A stretch of 64,000 nt of DNA from Microcosmobacter mediterraneus (GTDB taxonomy: Bacteria > Bacteroidota > Bacteroidia > Flavobacteriales > Flavobacteriaceae). Where the stretch lies: positions 372,001 to 436,000 of the forward strand of contig NZ_JAVRIA010000001.1 of NCBI RefSeq assembly GCF_031846265.1, written 5' to 3'. Both the position numbers and the translations under genes were made by a program. Below are positions 44,128-53,331 of the stretch, piece by piece (position 1 is the first letter of the stretch; every line of letters starts with the position of its first letter). Below the pieces are notes generated by a model. The model was given only the letters and a program-made list of their open reading frames with translations, was not told where the DNA came from and did not search any database.

Positions 44128-45387
44128 ATGAAGGATTTATTTGAAAAAATATACAGAGATAAAGGACCTTTAGGAAAATGGGCTTCACATGCAGAAGGGT
44201 ATTTTGTATTCCCAAAATTAGAAGGTGAAATCTCTAACAGAATGAAGTTTCAAGGTAAAGAGGTAATTACTTGGAGTATAAACGATTATCTAGGATTAGC
44301 AAATCACCCAGAAGTAAGAAAAGTAGATGCCGAAGCTGCTGCACAATATGGTTCTGCTTACCCAATGGGAGCACGAATGATGTCTGGTCACACAGCTCTT
44401 CACGAACAGCTTCAAAACGAATTAGCTGCTTTTGTTAACAAAGAAGCAGCATACTTATTAAACTTTGGATACCAAGGTATGGTATCTACAGTTGATGCTT
44501 TAGTATCTAAAGACGATATTATTGTGTATGATGTAGATGCTCATGCTTGTATTATAGATGGTGTTCGTTTGCATATGGGAAAACGTTTCACTTATAAGCA
44601 TAACGATGTAGAAAGCTTAGAGAAGAATTTAGAGAGAGCCACTAAAATGGCAGAGCAAACAGGAGGTGGAATTTTAGTGATTTCTGAAGGTGTTTTTGGT
44701 ATGCGTGGTGAACAAGGAAGATTAAAAGAAATCGTTGCTTTAAAAAAGAGATTTAATTTTAGATTGTTTGTAGATGACGCTCATGGTTTTGGAACTTTAG
44801 GTGCAACAGGAGCAGGAGCAGGAGAAGAACAAGGTGTACAAGATGAAATTGATGTATACTTTGCAACCTTTGCCAAGTCATTAGCAAGTACTGGAGCATT
44901 TATTGCGGCAGACCAAGAAATAATAGATTATTTAAAGTATAATTTACGTTCTCAAATGTTCGCTAAATCGTTACAGATGCAACTTGTTGTAGGTGCATTA
45001 AAACGATTAGATATGTTGAGGACGATGCCAGAATTAAAAGAAAATCTTTGGACTATTGTAAACGCTTTACAATCTGGTTTAAAAGAACGTGGATTTGATA
45101 TTGGTACGACGCAAAGTTGTGTTACTCCTGTATATTTAAAAGGTAGTATTCCTGAAGCAATGGCTTTAGTGAAAGATCTTAGAGAAAATTATGGAATATT
45201 CTGTTCTATAGTGGTTTATCCTGTCATACCTAAAGGATTAATTTTATTAAGAATGATACCTACTGCCACACATACACTACAAGATGTTGAAGAAACTTTA
45301 AATGCATTTTCAGCCATTAGAGATCGTCTAGAAAACGGAACTTACAAGAGATTGTCTGCTGCTGTTTTAGCTGCAATGGGTGAGTAA
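44128..45387 (+). CDS. Alpha-oxoamine synthase, probably serine palmitoyltransferase-like
   Basis: A 419-residue fold-type I PLP enzyme. The PLP lysine is Lys250 in FATFAKSLASTGAF, the PLP-aspartate motif is LFVDDAHGFGTLG, and the substrate signature is WSINDYLGLANHPEV followed by GARMMSGHTALHEQL. The AOS family includes 8-amino-7-oxononanoate synthase, 2-amino-3-ketobutyrate CoA ligase and serine palmitoyltransferase. The version with this N-terminus (LGKWASHAEGYFVFP) is widespread in sphingolipid-making Bacteroidota. The ATG at 44128 is used. A TAATTTTG -7 element lies 34 bp upstream and a terminator follows the gene. Confidence 0.75.
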   Translation: MKDLFEKIYRDKGPLGKWASHAEGYFVFPKLEGEISNRMKFQGKEVITWSINDYLGLANHPEVRKVDAEAAAQYGSAYPMGARMMSGHTALHEQLQNELAAFVNKEAAYLLNFGYQGMVSTVDALVSKDDIIVYDVDAHACIIDGVRLHMGKRFTYKHNDVESLEKNLERATKMAEQTGGGILVISEGVFGMRGEQGRLKEIVALKKRFNFRLFVDDAHGFGTLGATGAGAGEEQGVQDEIDVYFATFAKSLASTGAFIAADQEIIDYLKYNLRSQMFAKSLQMQLVVGALKRLDMLRTMPELKENLWTIVNALQSGLKERGFDIGTTQSCVTPVYLKGSIPEAMALVKDLRENYGIFCSIVVYPVIPKGLILLRMIPTATHTLQDVEETLNAFSAIRDRLENGTYKRLSAAVLAAMGE

Positions 45388-45418
45388 AATTTTCTAAACT
45401 AATATTATATAAAATTCA

Positions 45419-45444
45419 AAAGCCACAAGAAAGTGGCTTTTTTT
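45419..45444. terminator. Bidirectional terminator between oxoamine synthase and GNAT-like gene
   Basis: An eight-base stem AAAGCCAC/GTGGCTTT with a six-base loop, with T-run on the + side and an A-run on the other, placed between two convergent genes. It can end both transcripts. Its right arm touches the stop of the - strand gene. Confidence 0.85.
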
Positions 45445-46564
45445 ACGCGATATTTTTTTTGAATGTACAACGTCTTTTGTGTGTTACTGGCTTAAAGTTT
45501 TTCCATAGTTTTTGAATAGCTTCATTGTCATCTAATTCAGGACCTCTGACACACAACTCAATACCTTTGGCATTAAACGTTTGCCAAAACTCTTCAAAAA
45601 TGATGGCAGTTACACCTTTGTTTTGATACTCAGGTAAAACACCAATAAGATAGAACGTTACAGTTTTAGCTTTTTTCTTTGCCTGTAATAAATGCATAAA
45701 ACCAAACGGAAATAGTTTACCATTCATTTTTTGCAAGGCTTTAGCATAAGAAGGTGTTACAATACCAAAACCTACTAATTTATTCTCTTTATCAAGAACA
45801 AACTTTACATATTCAGGATTTAAAAAACCTATAAATTTCTTTTTAAAATAGTCTTGTTGATCTTGGTTTATTTCTACAAACGAGGATAATACTGCATGAG
45901 ATTTAGAAAATACTTCAAACATCTCATCTGCATAGGTCATAATATCTTTATTATCAGTAAAATTAAGAGCTCTCAGCTGATAGCGTTTTTTAACCAAAGT
46001 CTGAATACGAGTAAAGAATTTTTGATGTATATTCTTAAACTCCATTTTATTTTCAGAGTAGGTTTTACCTACAGAGTAGCCTAATGTTTTAAAATGCTCA
46101 GCATAATAAGGATGATTATGCCACGTAATCATACTTCCTATTTCGTTAAAACCTTCTGTAAGAATACCAACTTTATCCAAATTAGAAAAACCAACAGGGC
46201 CTTCTACGTAATTTAAATCTTTAGATTTACCAATGTCATGTACTTTTTCTAGCAATAGTCTAGTAACTTCAACATCATCAATAACATCAAACCAACCAAA
46301 ACGCATTTTCTTTTCATTCTGTCCATTAACTTCCAACCAGTTAATTATTGCAGCAATTCTACCAATAATCTCATTATTCTTGTAGGCTAAAAAATAACGC
46401 GCTTCTGCATCTTTAAACACAGGATTAACATCCTTATCTAGTGTTTTTATTTCTTCAGAAATAATAGGAGGAACCCAATATTTCGATCCTTTATAGAGTT
46501 TAAAAGGAAACGTAACAAATTGTTTGAGTTGTTTCTTGGAAGTGGCTTCAGTAATCTTAATCAT
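45443..46564 (-). CDS. GNAT-fold N-acyltransferase-like protein
   Basis: A 373-residue protein with an acyl-CoA N-acyltransferase fold. Residues 55-70 (ARYFLAYKNNEIIGRI) and 300-320 (TVTFYLIGVLPEYQNKGVT) contain the beta strands and the pyrophosphate-binding loop pattern of GNAT. The gene converges with the oxoamine synthase across a shared terminator and is 15 bp after an outer-membrane gene. If the synthase makes sphingoid bases, an N-acyltransferase such as this could act on the product, which is inference. It is a two-domain protein, larger than common GNATs. Confidence 0.75.
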   Translation of the reverse strand: MIKITEATSKKQLKQFVTFPFKLYKGSKYWVPPIISEEIKTLDKDVNPVFKDAEARYFLAYKNNEIIGRIAAIINWLEVNGQNEKKMRFGWFDVIDDVEVTRLLLEKVHDIGKSKDLNYVEGPVGFSNLDKVGILTEGFNEIGSMITWHNHPYYAEHFKTLGYSVGKTYSENKMEFKNIHQKFFTRIQTLVKKRYQLRALNFTDNKDIMTYADEMFEVFSKSHAVLSSFVEINQDQQDYFKKKFIGFLNPEYVKFVLDKENKLVGFGIVTPSYAKALQKMNGKLFPFGFMHLLQAKKKAKTVTFYLIGVLPEYQNKGVTAIIFEEFWQTFNAKGIELCVRGPELDDNEAIQKLWKNFKPVTHKRRCTFKKNIA

Positions 46565-46579
46565 ATAAGAATACCAGTA

Positions 46580-47557
46580 TTATCTTTCATCTTTATAATC
46601 ATCAAAATCGTCAGTTTTTTTCTTCTTTTTCTTACGCTTTCTAGCTTGTCTTTTATATTCATCTTCTGCAGAATCTCCATTATCTGGGTCTGTATGAAAA
46701 TCGAATCTATATGAAGCTCCAAAATTAAAATTGAAAATTGAAGGTGTATCCTTGGTGTTAAAAGCAATATTAGCATCTAGCTGAAAGTCTTTGTTAAGTA
46801 AATAACCAGCACCAACTCTAAATATATTATCTGCATAAAAGTCACTACTAATACCTTGAGCTTCTCCAAATATTGCCCATTTAGGGTTAAAGGAGTGAGT
46901 TAGTGTTACTATATACTGAAAGTCTGAAAATTCAGACCCAATTCTGTCTTTTATTAAATTAAGTACCAACACCCAACCACCAGCAAAATTATTTTGTGTA
47001 GCAATCATTACCTTTGGACTTATGCCTTCTACATCTGGCGCTGTGTAAGGATTGTTTTCAGTATCAAAATTTGCACCAACATATACTGATACTGCTGGTA
47101 TGAGGCTCTTCCATTTAAAGGCTCTGTTTGCTTTCCAGCTGTAAAGATTAGGCTTATCTTCTCCAGCATTTTTGTAAGGATCGTAAACTAAATATTTTGC
47201 TCCAATGGTAAACCGCTTAAAGTTACTCCTACCTTCTTCTGTGCTAATATTAGATATGTTATTGGTGAAGGTATCATTTTGATAGACGCCATCTAAAATA
47301 ATCTCTAATTCCTCAAAAAGTAAACCGTATCTGGCTGCAAAATCAACAGCAAAACCAGAAACTTCATATTGTAATGGTGTGTGCTCTTCTTTTATTATTG
47401 AGGGTCCTAATTCAAACTGAAGTACATTTTTACCTACAGCAAAAGCACTTTGAGACACTCCTGGTCTGTTAGAATTAATAACATCTGTATACTGAGCTGA
47501 GGCTAAAAAACTTATTAATAGTAATATTGATGTTAACTTAGTTTGTAAGGATATCAT
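46580..47557 (-). CDS. Outer-membrane beta-barrel transporter-like protein
   Basis: A 325-residue protein with signal peptide ISLQTKLTSILLLISFLASAQ. Strands alternate (FELGPSIIKEE, FAVDFAARYGLLFEELEIIL, WAIFGEAQG) as in MetA-pathway/transporter-type barrels. The last strand ends FGASYRFDF and is followed by a charged tail of about 38 residues with a run of six lysines. The ATG at 47557 is selected because a perfect minus-strand -7 element (47576-47583) overlaps an upstream TTG. The GNAT-like gene follows with 15 bp. Confidence 0.75.
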   Translation of the reverse strand: MISLQTKLTSILLLISFLASAQYTDVINSNRPGVSQSAFAVGKNVLQFELGPSIIKEEHTPLQYEVSGFAVDFAARYGLLFEELEIILDGVYQNDTFTNNISNISTEEGRSNFKRFTIGAKYLVYDPYKNAGEDKPNLYSWKANRAFKWKSLIPAVSVYVGANFDTENNPYTAPDVEGISPKVMIATQNNFAGGWVLVLNLIKDRIGSEFSDFQYIVTLTHSFNPKWAIFGEAQGISSDFYADNIFRVGAGYLLNKDFQLDANIAFNTKDTPSIFNFNFGASYRFDFHTDPDNGDSAEDEYKRQARKRKKKKKKTDDFDDYKDER

Positions 47558-47575
47558 AATGTAGGTGTTTAGGTT

Positions 47576-47583
47576 CAAATATA
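47576..47583 (-). promoter_or_regulatory. Putative -7 element of the outer-membrane protein gene (TATATTTG on - strand)
   Basis: Perfect TAnnTTTG on the - strand, 18 bases upstream of the ATG at 47557. It overlaps a TTG codon (47578) that would otherwise be a longer start, which supports the ATG. Confidence 0.65.
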
Positions 47584-47636
47584 TGATTTTATATTTTTTT
47601 TAAGTATTTATAACTCAATTTAAGCGTTGTTAATTG

Positions 47637-47644
47637 TATTTTTG
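47637..47644 (+). promoter_or_regulatory. Putative -7 element of the DUF4834-yfhO group (TATTTTTG)
   Basis: Perfect TAnnTTTG, 15 bases before the ATG at 47660, so the leader would be only about nine bases. It places the earlier in-frame TTG (47627) upstream of the promoter and rules it out as a start. Confidence 0.6.
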
Positions 47645-47659
47645 AATAAATTTTTATTA

Positions 47660-47944
47660 ATGATACAAACCGCGTCTCTTGTGGGATTCCTTAGAACGAT
47701 ACTCATTATCATGTTAATATGGTATGGTTTGAAGATTTTGTCGCGACTATTTGCACCTTATTTGGCAAAATATGTTGTGAAAAAAGCTGAACAACGTTTT
47801 GGTCAACAATTTGGTGATTTCCAAAACCAAGCTAAGCAAAAGCAAAGAAAGGAAGGTGAGACAATAATTGATAAAATGCCAAATTCTAATACTTCATCAA
47901 GTAAGAATGTTGGCGAATACATAGATTATGAAGAATTGGAGTAA
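47660..47944 (+). CDS. DUF4834 family small membrane protein
   Basis: A 94-residue protein: MIQTASLVGFLRTILIIMLIWYGLKIL is one membrane segment followed by SRLFAPYLAKYVVKKAEQRF and a polar tail rich in glutamine and lysine. This is the layout of DUF4834, common in Flavobacteriia next to yfhO-type genes. The ATG at 47660 is chosen since a TATTTTTG -7 element at 47637-47644 lies downstream of an earlier in-frame TTG. Function unknown; cytoplasmic tail may bind a partner. Confidence 0.8.
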   Translation: MIQTASLVGFLRTILIIMLIWYGLKILSRLFAPYLAKYVVKKAEQRFGQQFGDFQNQAKQKQRKEGETIIDKMPNSNTSSSKNVGEYIDYEELE

Positions 47945-48039
47945 TCTAACTCAGTTTGTATTTTTATCTTACTACCTTTAATTTTTCATTTCAACTATTA
48001 ATGTTTATTTTTCCACAACAAAATTCCTAATTCTTTATT

Positions 48040-50487
48040 ATGTTTTTAAAGCTTAAGAATCTATTGCCACATACTCTAGTTATTCTAGGATTTGTTGTAA
48101 TAGCATTAGCTTATTTTCATCCTGTGCTTTCTGGTAAACAAATTTTCCAGAATGATATTAAACATTACATTGGGATGGCTCAACAGCAAAAAGAATATAA
48201 AGCCGAAACAGGTAAAGAAACCTATTGGACTAATAGTGCTTTTGGTGGCATGCCAACCTATCAGCTTGGTGCAAGATACCCTCATAACTACATTAAAAAA
48301 TTAGACTCGGTTTTACGTTTTTTACCTAGACCAGCAGATTACTTATTTCTCTATTTTATTGGTTTCTACATTTTATTTTTAGCTTTAAAAGTCGATTATA
48401 GAATTGGTGCTTTAGGTGCTTTAGCTTTTGGGTTTTCTACTTATCTCATTATTATTTTAGGTGTAGGACACAATAGTAAGGCACATGCTATTGCTTATAT
48501 GCCACTGGTTTTAGGTGGTATTTTATTAGCGTTTCAGAAGCGATATATATTAGGATTTTTAGTTACAGCTGTGGCTATGGCTCTTGAGATTGGAGCCAAT
48601 CATTTTCAGATGACCTATTACCTAATGCTACTCGTTCTTATTATTGGTTTTGTGTATCTTTTAGATGCTTACAAGAAAAAGGAGCTGCCTCATTTTTTTA
48701 AAACAGTTGGTGTTTTAATGGCTGCAGTAGTCCTATCTATAGGCTTAAATGCAACCAATATTATGGCAACCCAAGAGTATGTTAAAGAAAGTACTCGAGG
48801 TAAAAGTGAGTTAACTATAAATGCTGATGGTTCTAAAAAAATAGCATCATCAGGCCTAAGTAAAGATTATATTACAGAGTATAGTTATGGTCAGTTAGAA
48901 AGTTTAAACCTCTTTATACCTCGTTTTATGGGTGGAGGAACTTATGAAAATGTTGGTAAAAATTCTGAGACTTACTCTTATTTTAAAAGTATAGGTGCAA
49001 CTCCTGTACAATCCTTAAATGAAGTAAGGCAAACACCTACATATTGGGGAGAACAGCCTATTGTAGAAGGTCCTGCGTATGTTGGAGCTGTAATTTTATT
49101 TTTGTTTGTTTTTGCCTTGTTTTTAGTTAGAGGACGATTAAAATGGTGGCTTTTAGGAGGCGTCTTGTTATCGCTATTTTTGTCTTGGGGAAAAAATTTA
49201 GGCTTTTTGACAAATTTCTTTATCGATTACATACCATTATATAATAAGTTTAGAGCTGTAAGTTCTATACAAGTTATTTTAGAATTGTGTGTACCAATAT
49301 TAGCTATGTTTGGATTAGTAAGACTTTTTAATGATTTTGAAAAGAATGACGAAAAACTTAAAGCACTTAAGTATACGTTTGTAATTACAGTTGGTTTAGC
49401 ATTATTATTCACGGTTTTTGGATCTTCAATATTTGATTTTGTTAGTCCTCGTGATGGAAGATTCGTTCAGATGTATGGTGAAATCGGTCCAGAATATATT
49501 GATAATGTGCGTAAAGATAGAGCCTCATTTTTCTTTAATGATAGTTTAAGAACTTTAATTTTAGTGGTATTATCTGCGGGTTTAATATTCTTATTTCTTA
49601 AGAAAAAGTTATCAGAAAACTTAATGGTTGTAGCTTTTGGGTTACTCATTGTTTTTGATTTGGTTGGAGTAGATATTCGTTATGTTGATCCTTCAGATAA
49701 AGACCAGTTTAAGCCAGCAAGGGAAGTTGTGAAGCCTTATATAGCAAGCGCAGTTGATCAAGAAATATTAAAAGATAAATCTAATTTTAGAGTGTTTGAT
49801 GTTTCTGCAAGATCTGGTCAAGAACCAACAAGAGCAGCGTATTTTCATAACTCATTAACAGGTTATCATGCTGCTAAATTAGGTCGTTATGATGAGCTTC
49901 TAGATTTTCATATCTATAAGTTTAATCTTGAAGTATTAAATATGCTTAATACTAAATACATTATTCAAGATGATGAGCAAGGACGACCTGTACCTTATGT
50001 TAATGACGAAGCCAATGGTAATGCTTGGTTTATTGAGCAAATAAACCTAGTTGCAACTGCAAACCAAGAGATTAAAGCCTTAGATAGTTTAAGCACTAAA
50101 AAAGAAGCAGTAATGCTCAATAATTTTGATGTAACTACCACTATTATTGATAGATTTAAAGTAGATTCTATAACTAGTATTCAACTTAAAGAAGCTAAAC
50201 CTAACTATCTAAAATACCAATCTAGTAATACTAATGATGGTTTTGCAGTGTTTTCAGAAATCTATTACAAGAATGGCTGGAATGCATATATAGATGGTAA
50301 ATTAGAGCCACATAATCGGGTAAATTACGTATTAAGAGGTATGGCAATACCAAAAGGAAATCATACTATTGAGTTTAAATTTGAACCCAAAGTTGTTAAG
50401 ACAGGAAGTACAATTGCTCTCGGAAGTAGTCTGCTATTTGTATTGCTTTTAATAGGAGCTGTTTATATTGAAACTAAAAAGAAGTAA
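48040..50487 (+). CDS. YfhO family membrane protein
   Basis: An 815-residue polytopic protein with twelve or more hydrophobic segments in the first 560 residues and a periplasmic C-terminal domain (NEANGNAWFIEQI, NGWNAYIDGKLEPHNRVNYVLRGMAIPKG). The NDIKHYIGMAQQQ region after the first segment is the typical GT-C-like acidic loop. YfhO proteins are GT-C-type enzymes that add sugars to polymers outside the cytoplasm. It runs directly into the next glycosyltransferase, whose TTG starts right after its stop. Confidence 0.88.
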   Translation: MFLKLKNLLPHTLVILGFVVIALAYFHPVLSGKQIFQNDIKHYIGMAQQQKEYKAETGKETYWTNSAFGGMPTYQLGARYPHNYIKKLDSVLRFLPRPADYLFLYFIGFYILFLALKVDYRIGALGALAFGFSTYLIIILGVGHNSKAHAIAYMPLVLGGILLAFQKRYILGFLVTAVAMALEIGANHFQMTYYLMLLVLIIGFVYLLDAYKKKELPHFFKTVGVLMAAVVLSIGLNATNIMATQEYVKESTRGKSELTINADGSKKIASSGLSKDYITEYSYGQLESLNLFIPRFMGGGTYENVGKNSETYSYFKSIGATPVQSLNEVRQTPTYWGEQPIVEGPAYVGAVILFLFVFALFLVRGRLKWWLLGGVLLSLFLSWGKNLGFLTNFFIDYIPLYNKFRAVSSIQVILELCVPILAMFGLVRLFNDFEKNDEKLKALKYTFVITVGLALLFTVFGSSIFDFVSPRDGRFVQMYGEIGPEYIDNVRKDRASFFFNDSLRTLILVVLSAGLIFLFLKKKLSENLMVVAFGLLIVFDLVGVDIRYVDPSDKDQFKPAREVVKPYIASAVDQEILKDKSNFRVFDVSARSGQEPTRAAYFHNSLTGYHAAKLGRYDELLDFHIYKFNLEVLNMLNTKYIIQDDEQGRPVPYVNDEANGNAWFIEQINLVATANQEIKALDSLSTKKEAVMLNNFDVTTTIIDRFKVDSITSIQLKEAKPNYLKYQSSNTNDGFAVFSEIYYKNGWNAYIDGKLEPHNRVNYVLRGMAIPKGNHTIEFKFEPKVVKTGSTIALGSSLLFVLLLIGAVYIETKKK

Positions 50488-51777
50488 TTGTCTAAAAAGG
50501 TTCTCATAATAACCTATTATTGGCCACCAGCAGGAGGTCCTGGAGTTCAGCGTTGGTTAAAATTCGTAAAATATCTTCCTCAATTTGGTATAGAACCTAT
50601 GGTTTATGTACCTGCAAATCCGAGTTATCCTATAATTGATGAAACGTTATTATCTGAAATACCTGATGGTATTTCTGTTTTAAAGCAACCTATTTTAGAA
50701 CCGTATAAAATAGCATCCTTCTTTTCTTTAAAGAAAGTCAAAACTATAGCCAAGGGCATAATTAACGACAAAGCTAAACAAGGTTGGAAAGAACGATTTT
50801 TGTTAGCTATTAGAGGTAATTTATTTATACCAGATGCACGAAAATCTTGGGTTAAACCTTCGGTTAGATATTTATCTACTTTAATTGAAGACTTTGGTAT
50901 TGATACTGTTATCTCAACAGGACCACCACATAGTATGCACCTTATTGGTTATAAATTAAAATTAAAACACAGCATACAGTGGATTGCAGATTTTAGAGAC
51001 CCTTGGACTACTATAGGATACCATAAACAATTAAAGCTACTATCTCCAGCCAAAAAAAAGCATATAAGATTAGAATCTGAAGTGCTAAATAAAGCTGATA
51101 AAATAATTGTAACGAGTCATAAGACCTTAGAAGAATTTGAGAGTAAAACAACGACACCTGTTAAAGTCATTACTAATGGGTTTGATGACCATGGTATAAT
51201 TAAACCAAAAAAAGAAGCCAAATTTACATTATCGCATATTGGATCTTTATTGTCTGAACGAAATCCTGAGGTTTTATGGAAAGTACTTTCAGAATTAGTA
51301 AAAGAAAATGAAGACTTTAAGTTACATTTTCAGCTACACCTCTACGGAACAGTTAGCGAAAGTATTATAGATAGTTTAACAGAATATGGTTTAAAAGGTT
51401 TTGTGACGAGTCATGGTTATGTAAGTCATGAAGAAGCAATCAAGGCTCAAATGGTCTCACAAGTACTATTGTTGATAGAAATTGATTCAGAAGATACTAA
51501 AGCAATAATTCCTGGAAAACTATTTGAATATTTAGCATCTGGTACACCAATTTTAAGTATTGGACCAAAAAATTCTGAGGTAGAAACAATTCTTAAAGTT
51601 ACAAATACAGGAAACTATTTTAATTACACATCGTATTCAGAATTAAAAAATCAAATTTTGTTGTATTTTGAATCTTACAAAACTGGTACTTTGCAAACAC
51701 AACCAGTTGGAGTGGAACGTTATAGCAGAAAAGCACTAACAAAGACATTGACTGAATACATGTCATGGGAATTGTAA
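50488..51777 (+). CDS. Glycosyltransferase, GT4-like
   Basis: A 429-residue enzyme with the N-terminus SKKVLIITYYWPPAGGPGVQRWLKF and the central WIADFRDPWTTIGYHK. These are the signatures of the flavobacterial GT-B transferases next to yfhO. The C-terminal part (LLIEIDSEDTKAIIPGKLFEYLASGTPIL) has a K-x-x-E pattern in place of EX7E. The TTG immediately follows the yfhO stop. Its last 13 bp overlap the flippase. Donor unknown. Confidence 0.85.
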   Translation: MSKKVLIITYYWPPAGGPGVQRWLKFVKYLPQFGIEPMVYVPANPSYPIIDETLLSEIPDGISVLKQPILEPYKIASFFSLKKVKTIAKGIINDKAKQGWKERFLLAIRGNLFIPDARKSWVKPSVRYLSTLIEDFGIDTVISTGPPHSMHLIGYKLKLKHSIQWIADFRDPWTTIGYHKQLKLLSPAKKKHIRLESEVLNKADKIIVTSHKTLEEFESKTTTPVKVITNGFDDHGIIKPKKEAKFTLSHIGSLLSERNPEVLWKVLSELVKENEDFKLHFQLHLYGTVSESIIDSLTEYGLKGFVTSHGYVSHEEAIKAQMVSQVLLLIEIDSEDTKAIIPGKLFEYLASGTPILSIGPKNSEVETILKVTNTGNYFNYTSYSELKNQILLYFESYKTGTLQTQPVGVERYSRKALTKTLTEYMSWEL

Positions 51778-53219
51778 TAAATCAATCATTTAAAAATACC
51801 ATTAGTACCTATTTGGGTTTCGGCTTAGGTGCTATCAATGTATTATTTCTCTACACCAATTTTTTAAGTGATACCTACTATGGCTTGGTTGCCTTTATAT
51901 TATCTACTGCAAATATTCTAATGCCTTTAATGGCTTTTGGTGTCCATAATACAATCATTAAATTTTATTCTTCTTATAAAACCAAGCAGTCCATAAGTAG
52001 TTTTTTAACCTTGATGCTGTTTTTACCCTTACTTTTAGTTATTCCGCTAGGACTAATAACTTTATGTTTTTATGAGACTATTGCAGAGTTATTATCTCAT
52101 AAAAATACTATCATACATGATTATGTATGGCATATTTTTATTGCAGCATTAGCAATGGCCTATTTTGAAATATTTTACGCATGGTCAAAAACTCAGTTAC
52201 AATCAGTCTTTGGAAATCTGATGAAGGAGGTGTTTCATAGAATAGGAATTATGCTGCTTTTGTTTGCTGTATATTTTAAGTGGTTAACCGTTAACGAGTT
52301 TATTTATGGCGTTATTGGTGTTTATGTATTACGAATGTTAATTATGAAGCTGTATGCATTTAGTATTCGTTTCCCAAGCTTTACTATAAAACGAATAGAT
52401 AATATTAAATCTGTTATTGCGTATGCATCATTAATTATTGTAGCTGGTTCTATAGCGACCATGATTTTAGATATTGATAAGTTTATGATAGGAGAGATGC
52501 TACAAATAGAAGAAGTGGCCTATTACAGTGTTGCTGTTTTTATTGGTACTGTTATAGCTGTTCCGCAACGAGCTATGCATCAAATAATGTCTCCATTAAC
52601 TGCACAATTTCTAAACAATAATCTACATGATGAACTTAAAGATTTATACCAACGGAGTTCGTTAACTCTTCTCGTTATTAGTGGTTTTATTTTTTTGTTG
52701 GTAGTGCTTAATATCAATCAGTTGTATTTAATCATTCCGCAACAATTCTCAGAAGGTCTAATTGTTGTATTCTTAATCAGTTTAGCTAAGCTCTACGATA
52801 ATATGTTAGGAAATAATAATGCTATTTTATTTAATAGTAATTATTACAGGATGGTTTTAGTTTTTGGTGTTTTATTGGCGTTTTTAGCTGTAGTATTAAA
52901 TTTTATACTTATACCAATTTATGGTATTGAAGGATCTGCATTAGCAACCTTTTTAGCTGTTTTTATTTATAATACTACTAAAGTTATTTATGTAAAACAT
53001 AAGTTTAAAATCTCACCATTTACAAAGCAATCTTACCTAATGGTGGTTTTAATTACGCTGTTAATCATTGTATTTTATTTTTGGGACTTTCAATTTCATC
53101 CAATACTCAATATTGCTTTAAAATCTCTACTATTAGGTATTGCTTATATAGTATTATTACTAAGACTAGATATTTCAGAAGATATAAGTACACTGCTAAA
53201 AAAATACATTAAGTTTTAA
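51765..53219 (+). CDS. Oligosaccharide flippase-like (Wzx/MATE-type) membrane protein
   Basis: A 484-residue polytopic protein with twelve to fourteen hydrophobic segments starting NQSFKNTISTYLGFGLGAINVLFLYTNFL. That opening matches polysaccharide-transport flippases, as do the GSIATMILDIDKFMIGEML and IYGIEGSALATFLAVFIYN segments. It would flip a lipid-linked oligosaccharide from cytoplasm to periplasm. It overlaps the glycosyltransferase by 13 bp. No flippase is present in the main locus, so it may serve that locus too, which is inference. Confidence 0.85.
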   Translation: MGIVINQSFKNTISTYLGFGLGAINVLFLYTNFLSDTYYGLVAFILSTANILMPLMAFGVHNTIIKFYSSYKTKQSISSFLTLMLFLPLLLVIPLGLITLCFYETIAELLSHKNTIIHDYVWHIFIAALAMAYFEIFYAWSKTQLQSVFGNLMKEVFHRIGIMLLLFAVYFKWLTVNEFIYGVIGVYVLRMLIMKLYAFSIRFPSFTIKRIDNIKSVIAYASLIIVAGSIATMILDIDKFMIGEMLQIEEVAYYSVAVFIGTVIAVPQRAMHQIMSPLTAQFLNNNLHDELKDLYQRSSLTLLVISGFIFLLVVLNINQLYLIIPQQFSEGLIVVFLISLAKLYDNMLGNNNAILFNSNYYRMVLVFGVLLAFLAVVLNFILIPIYGIEGSALATFLAVFIYNTTKVIYVKHKFKISPFTKQSYLMVVLITLLIIVFYFWDFQFHPILNIALKSLLLGIAYIVLLLRLDISEDISTLLKKYIKF

Positions 53220-53222
53220 TTT

Positions 53223-53253
53223 AAAAAAAGAAATTCCTGCTTTCACAGGAATT
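53223..53253 (-). terminator. Terminator of the Arg-rich secreted protein gene
   Basis: On the - strand an eight-base stem AATTCCTG/CAGGAATT with a six-base loop is followed by a T-rich tract (seven A on the + strand at 53223-53229). It lies about 80 bases after the gene's stop. A second small palindrome (GGGAAAATCCC at 53261-53271) precedes it in the same transcript. Confidence 0.75.
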
Positions 53254-53331
53254 CTTAAACGGGAAAATCCCACAAGGTGCTTTGAGGCATACGTCTTGCA
53301 GGACTTTCCAACTAACCAACCAAAAAATTAT

